This document shows positions 62,795 through 64,000 of a stretch of 64,000 bases of DNA, one piece after another. The DNA is taken from positions 62,001 to 126,000 of the forward strand of contig JBIQHD010000004.1 of assembly GCA_044508835.1 (NCBI GenBank), in the 5' to 3' direction. The translations under genes were made by a program, and so were the position numbers. The stretch comes from JAKFDI01 sp044508835. GTDB taxonomy: Bacteria > Pseudomonadota > Gammaproteobacteria > Burkholderiales > Burkholderiaceae_C. The notes below the pieces were generated by a model, which did not search any database, was not told where the DNA came from, and worked only from the letters and a program-made list of their open reading frames with translations. Every line of letters begins with the position of its first letter. Position 1 is the first letter of the stretch.

Positions 62795-64000
62795 ATGAAC
62801 GAACACACCCAGGCCGGCGACGCGATCGTGATCGTCGGCGGCGGCCATGCCGGCGCGCAGCTGTGCGCGGCGCTGGCCGAGGCGGGGCAGGGCGCGCGCA
62901 CGCACCTCGTGTGCGAGGAGCCCGAGCTGCCCTACCAGCGGCCGCCGCTGTCCAAGGCCTACCTGAAGAGCATGGACGAGGCCGTGCAGCCGCACCGCGC
63001 CGAGGCCTGGTATGCCGGGGCCGGCATCACGCTGCACGCCGGCGACCCGGCCGTCGCCATCGACCGCGCCCGCCGCGTGCTGCGCCTGCGGTCCGGGCGC
63101 GAGCTGCCGTACGCGAAGCTCGTGCTCGCCACCGGCTCGCGCCCGCGGCGCCTGCCGCAGCTGCCCGACGCGCTGGACAACGTGCTCGCGCTGCGCAGCG
63201 CGGCCGATGCGCGGCACCTGCGCGAGCGCCTCGCCGCGGCGGCCGGCGTCACGGTGCTCGGCGGCGGCTTCATCGGCCTGGAGGTGGCGGCCACGGCGCG
63301 GGCGCTGGGCAAGCCGGTCACGGTGCTCGAATCCGCGCCGCGGCTGCTGGCGCGCTCGGTCTCGCCGGACGTCGCGGCGCACGTGCTGCAGGTGCACCGC
63401 GCCGGCGGCATCGACCTGCGCCTGGGCGTGGCGGTCGGCGGCTTCGAGATCGACGGCGGCCGCCTCGCCGCCCTGACGGTGGACGGCGAGCGCGAGCGCG
63501 TCGACCTGCTGGTGCTGGGCATCGGCGCCGTGCCCGAATGCCGCCTCGCCGCCGAGGCGGGCCTGGCCTGCGACGACGGCATCGTGGTCGATGCCTGCCT
63601 GCGCACCGCCGACCCGGCCATCCTCGCCATCGGCGACTGCGCGCGCTTTCCCGACGCGGCGAGCGGCCGGCCGCTGCGGCTCGAATCGGTGCAGAACGCC
63701 AACGACCAGGCGAAGACGGCGCTCGCCACGCTGCTCGGGCGCGAGCAGCCGCACGGCGCGCTGCCGTGGTTCTGGTCCGAGCAGGGCGGCCTGCGGCTGC
63801 AGATGGCCGGACTCGTGCCGGTCGAGGGCGTGCGCCACCGCCGCCCCGGCGCGCAGCCGGGCAGCTTCTCGGTCCTGCACTATGTGGACGGGCGGCTCGC
63901 CTGCGTGGAAAGCGTCAACGCGCCGATGGACCACCTGATGGCGCGCCGCCTGCTCGAAGCCGGCGCCAGCCCCGCGCCCGAGGTGGCGTGCGATCCGGCG
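62795..64000 (+). CDS. FAD-dependent ferredoxin reductase (putidaredoxin-reductase type), 3' end cut
   Basis: The frame is open from ATG 62795 to the last base: 402 residues, close to the full length of ~400-410. GGGHAGAQ (FAD loop, about 15-22), ATGSRPRRLPQ, GGGFIGLEVA (NAD loop, about 150) and LAIGDCARFP (second FAD motif) are in order, as in putidaredoxin and rhodocoxin reductases. Takes electrons from NADH to the adjacent ferredoxin. The stop codon lies outside the window. Confidence 0.92.
   Translation, partial: MNEHTQAGDAIVIVGGGHAGAQLCAALAEAGQGARTHLVCEEPELPYQRPPLSKAYLKSMDEAVQPHRAEAWYAGAGITLHAGDPAVAIDRARRVLRLRSGRELPYAKLVLATGSRPRRLPQLPDALDNVLALRSAADARHLRERLAAAAGVTVLGGGFIGLEVAATARALGKPVTVLESAPRLLARSVSPDVAAHVLQVHRAGGIDLRLGVAVGGFEIDGGRLAALTVDGERERVDLLVLGIGAVPECRLAAEAGLACDDGIVVDACLRTADPAILAIGDCARFPDAASGRPLRLESVQNANDQAKTALATLLGREQPHGALPWFWSEQGGLRLQMAGLVPVEGVRHRRPGAQPGSFSVLHYVDGRLACVESVNAPMDHLMARRLLEAGASPAPEVACDPA

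Noticed and set aside
59702..63934. A 1410-codon open frame on the minus strand
   Set aside because: It crosses the SNF2 gene in the wrong frame and the ferredoxin and reductase genes antisense. No domain is recognisable, and third-position GC bias explains its length.
1..64000. Mobile elements, CRISPR arrays, rRNA genes, att sites
   Set aside because: No transposase or integrase motif, no regularly spaced repeats and no rRNA-like sequence were seen. The single tRNA is not flanked by a direct repeat or integrase gene.

Overview
The window is very GC-rich (about 70% by eye) and densely coded, with no gap above 300 bases. Gene order and protein families point to a betaproteobacterium of the order Burkholderiales, probably near the Rubrivivax/Leptothrix/Comamonadaceae group. 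Supporting blocks are the classic betaproteobacterial runs rplU-rpmA-obgE-proB-rppH-proS and grxD-ubiX / hemA-prfA-prmC, and the coxB-ctaD-ctaG-coxC-surf1-ctaA-ctaB-sco respiratory cluster. The genus cannot be fixed from sequence alone. It looks like ordinary chromosome: I see no insertion sequence, phage, CRISPR array or rRNA, and one tRNA.

Layout. 1-9100: housekeeping genes (end of pyrC, an acyltransferase, a degenerate HD-GYP protein, gpmA, a rhodanese, grxC, secB, gpsA, a Bug-type binding protein, trmL, comF, a methyltransferase). 9349-18396: an aa3-type cytochrome c oxidase cluster with its copper and heme A assembly genes. 18465-19457: rpoH preceded by a near-perfect CIRCE element, so the heat-shock sigma factor looks wired to HrcA. 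19998-30458: a catabolic block. A nine-gene minus-strand run encodes a crotonase, a feruloyl-CoA-synthetase-like ligase, an SDR dehydrogenase, a thioesterase, a branched-chain-type ABC importer (with a fused permease-ATPase) and a MarR regulator; a metal-dependent amidohydrolase is divergent to it. This fits CoA-dependent beta-oxidative side-chain shortening of hydroxycinnamate-like acids. 30508-34104: a sulfide module with a two-cysteine ArsR-type (BigR/SqrR-like) regulator, a small YgaP-like membrane protein, an MFS transporter, a Tat-exported sulfide:quinone oxidoreductase and a small membrane protein.

34122-38322: flavodoxin-like protein, CoA transferase, thiolase and a Na+/H+ antiporter. 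38531-38607: tRNA-Pro(CGG). 38658-45879: ispB, rplU-rpmA, obgE-proB, rppH, proS and a lytic transglycosylase. 45890-53664: ubiX, grxD, an outer-membrane-like protein, prmC-prfA, hemA, miaB and small proteins. 53750-64000: membrane-bound PQQ dehydrogenase with a tiny proline-rich partner gene, an acyl-CoA dehydrogenase, an MFS transporter, a CBS protein, a YciH/SUI1 protein, a SNF2 helicase, and a putidaredoxin-type ferredoxin with its FAD reductase (cut by the window end).

The most interesting parts are the MarR-linked catabolic operon with its 21-bp perfect inverted repeat, the CIRCE-rpoH arrangement, the persulfide-sensor/SQR module, and an extra SCO-like protein inside the oxidase cluster. 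I do not see a wholly new system; these are unusual or untested assemblies of known families.
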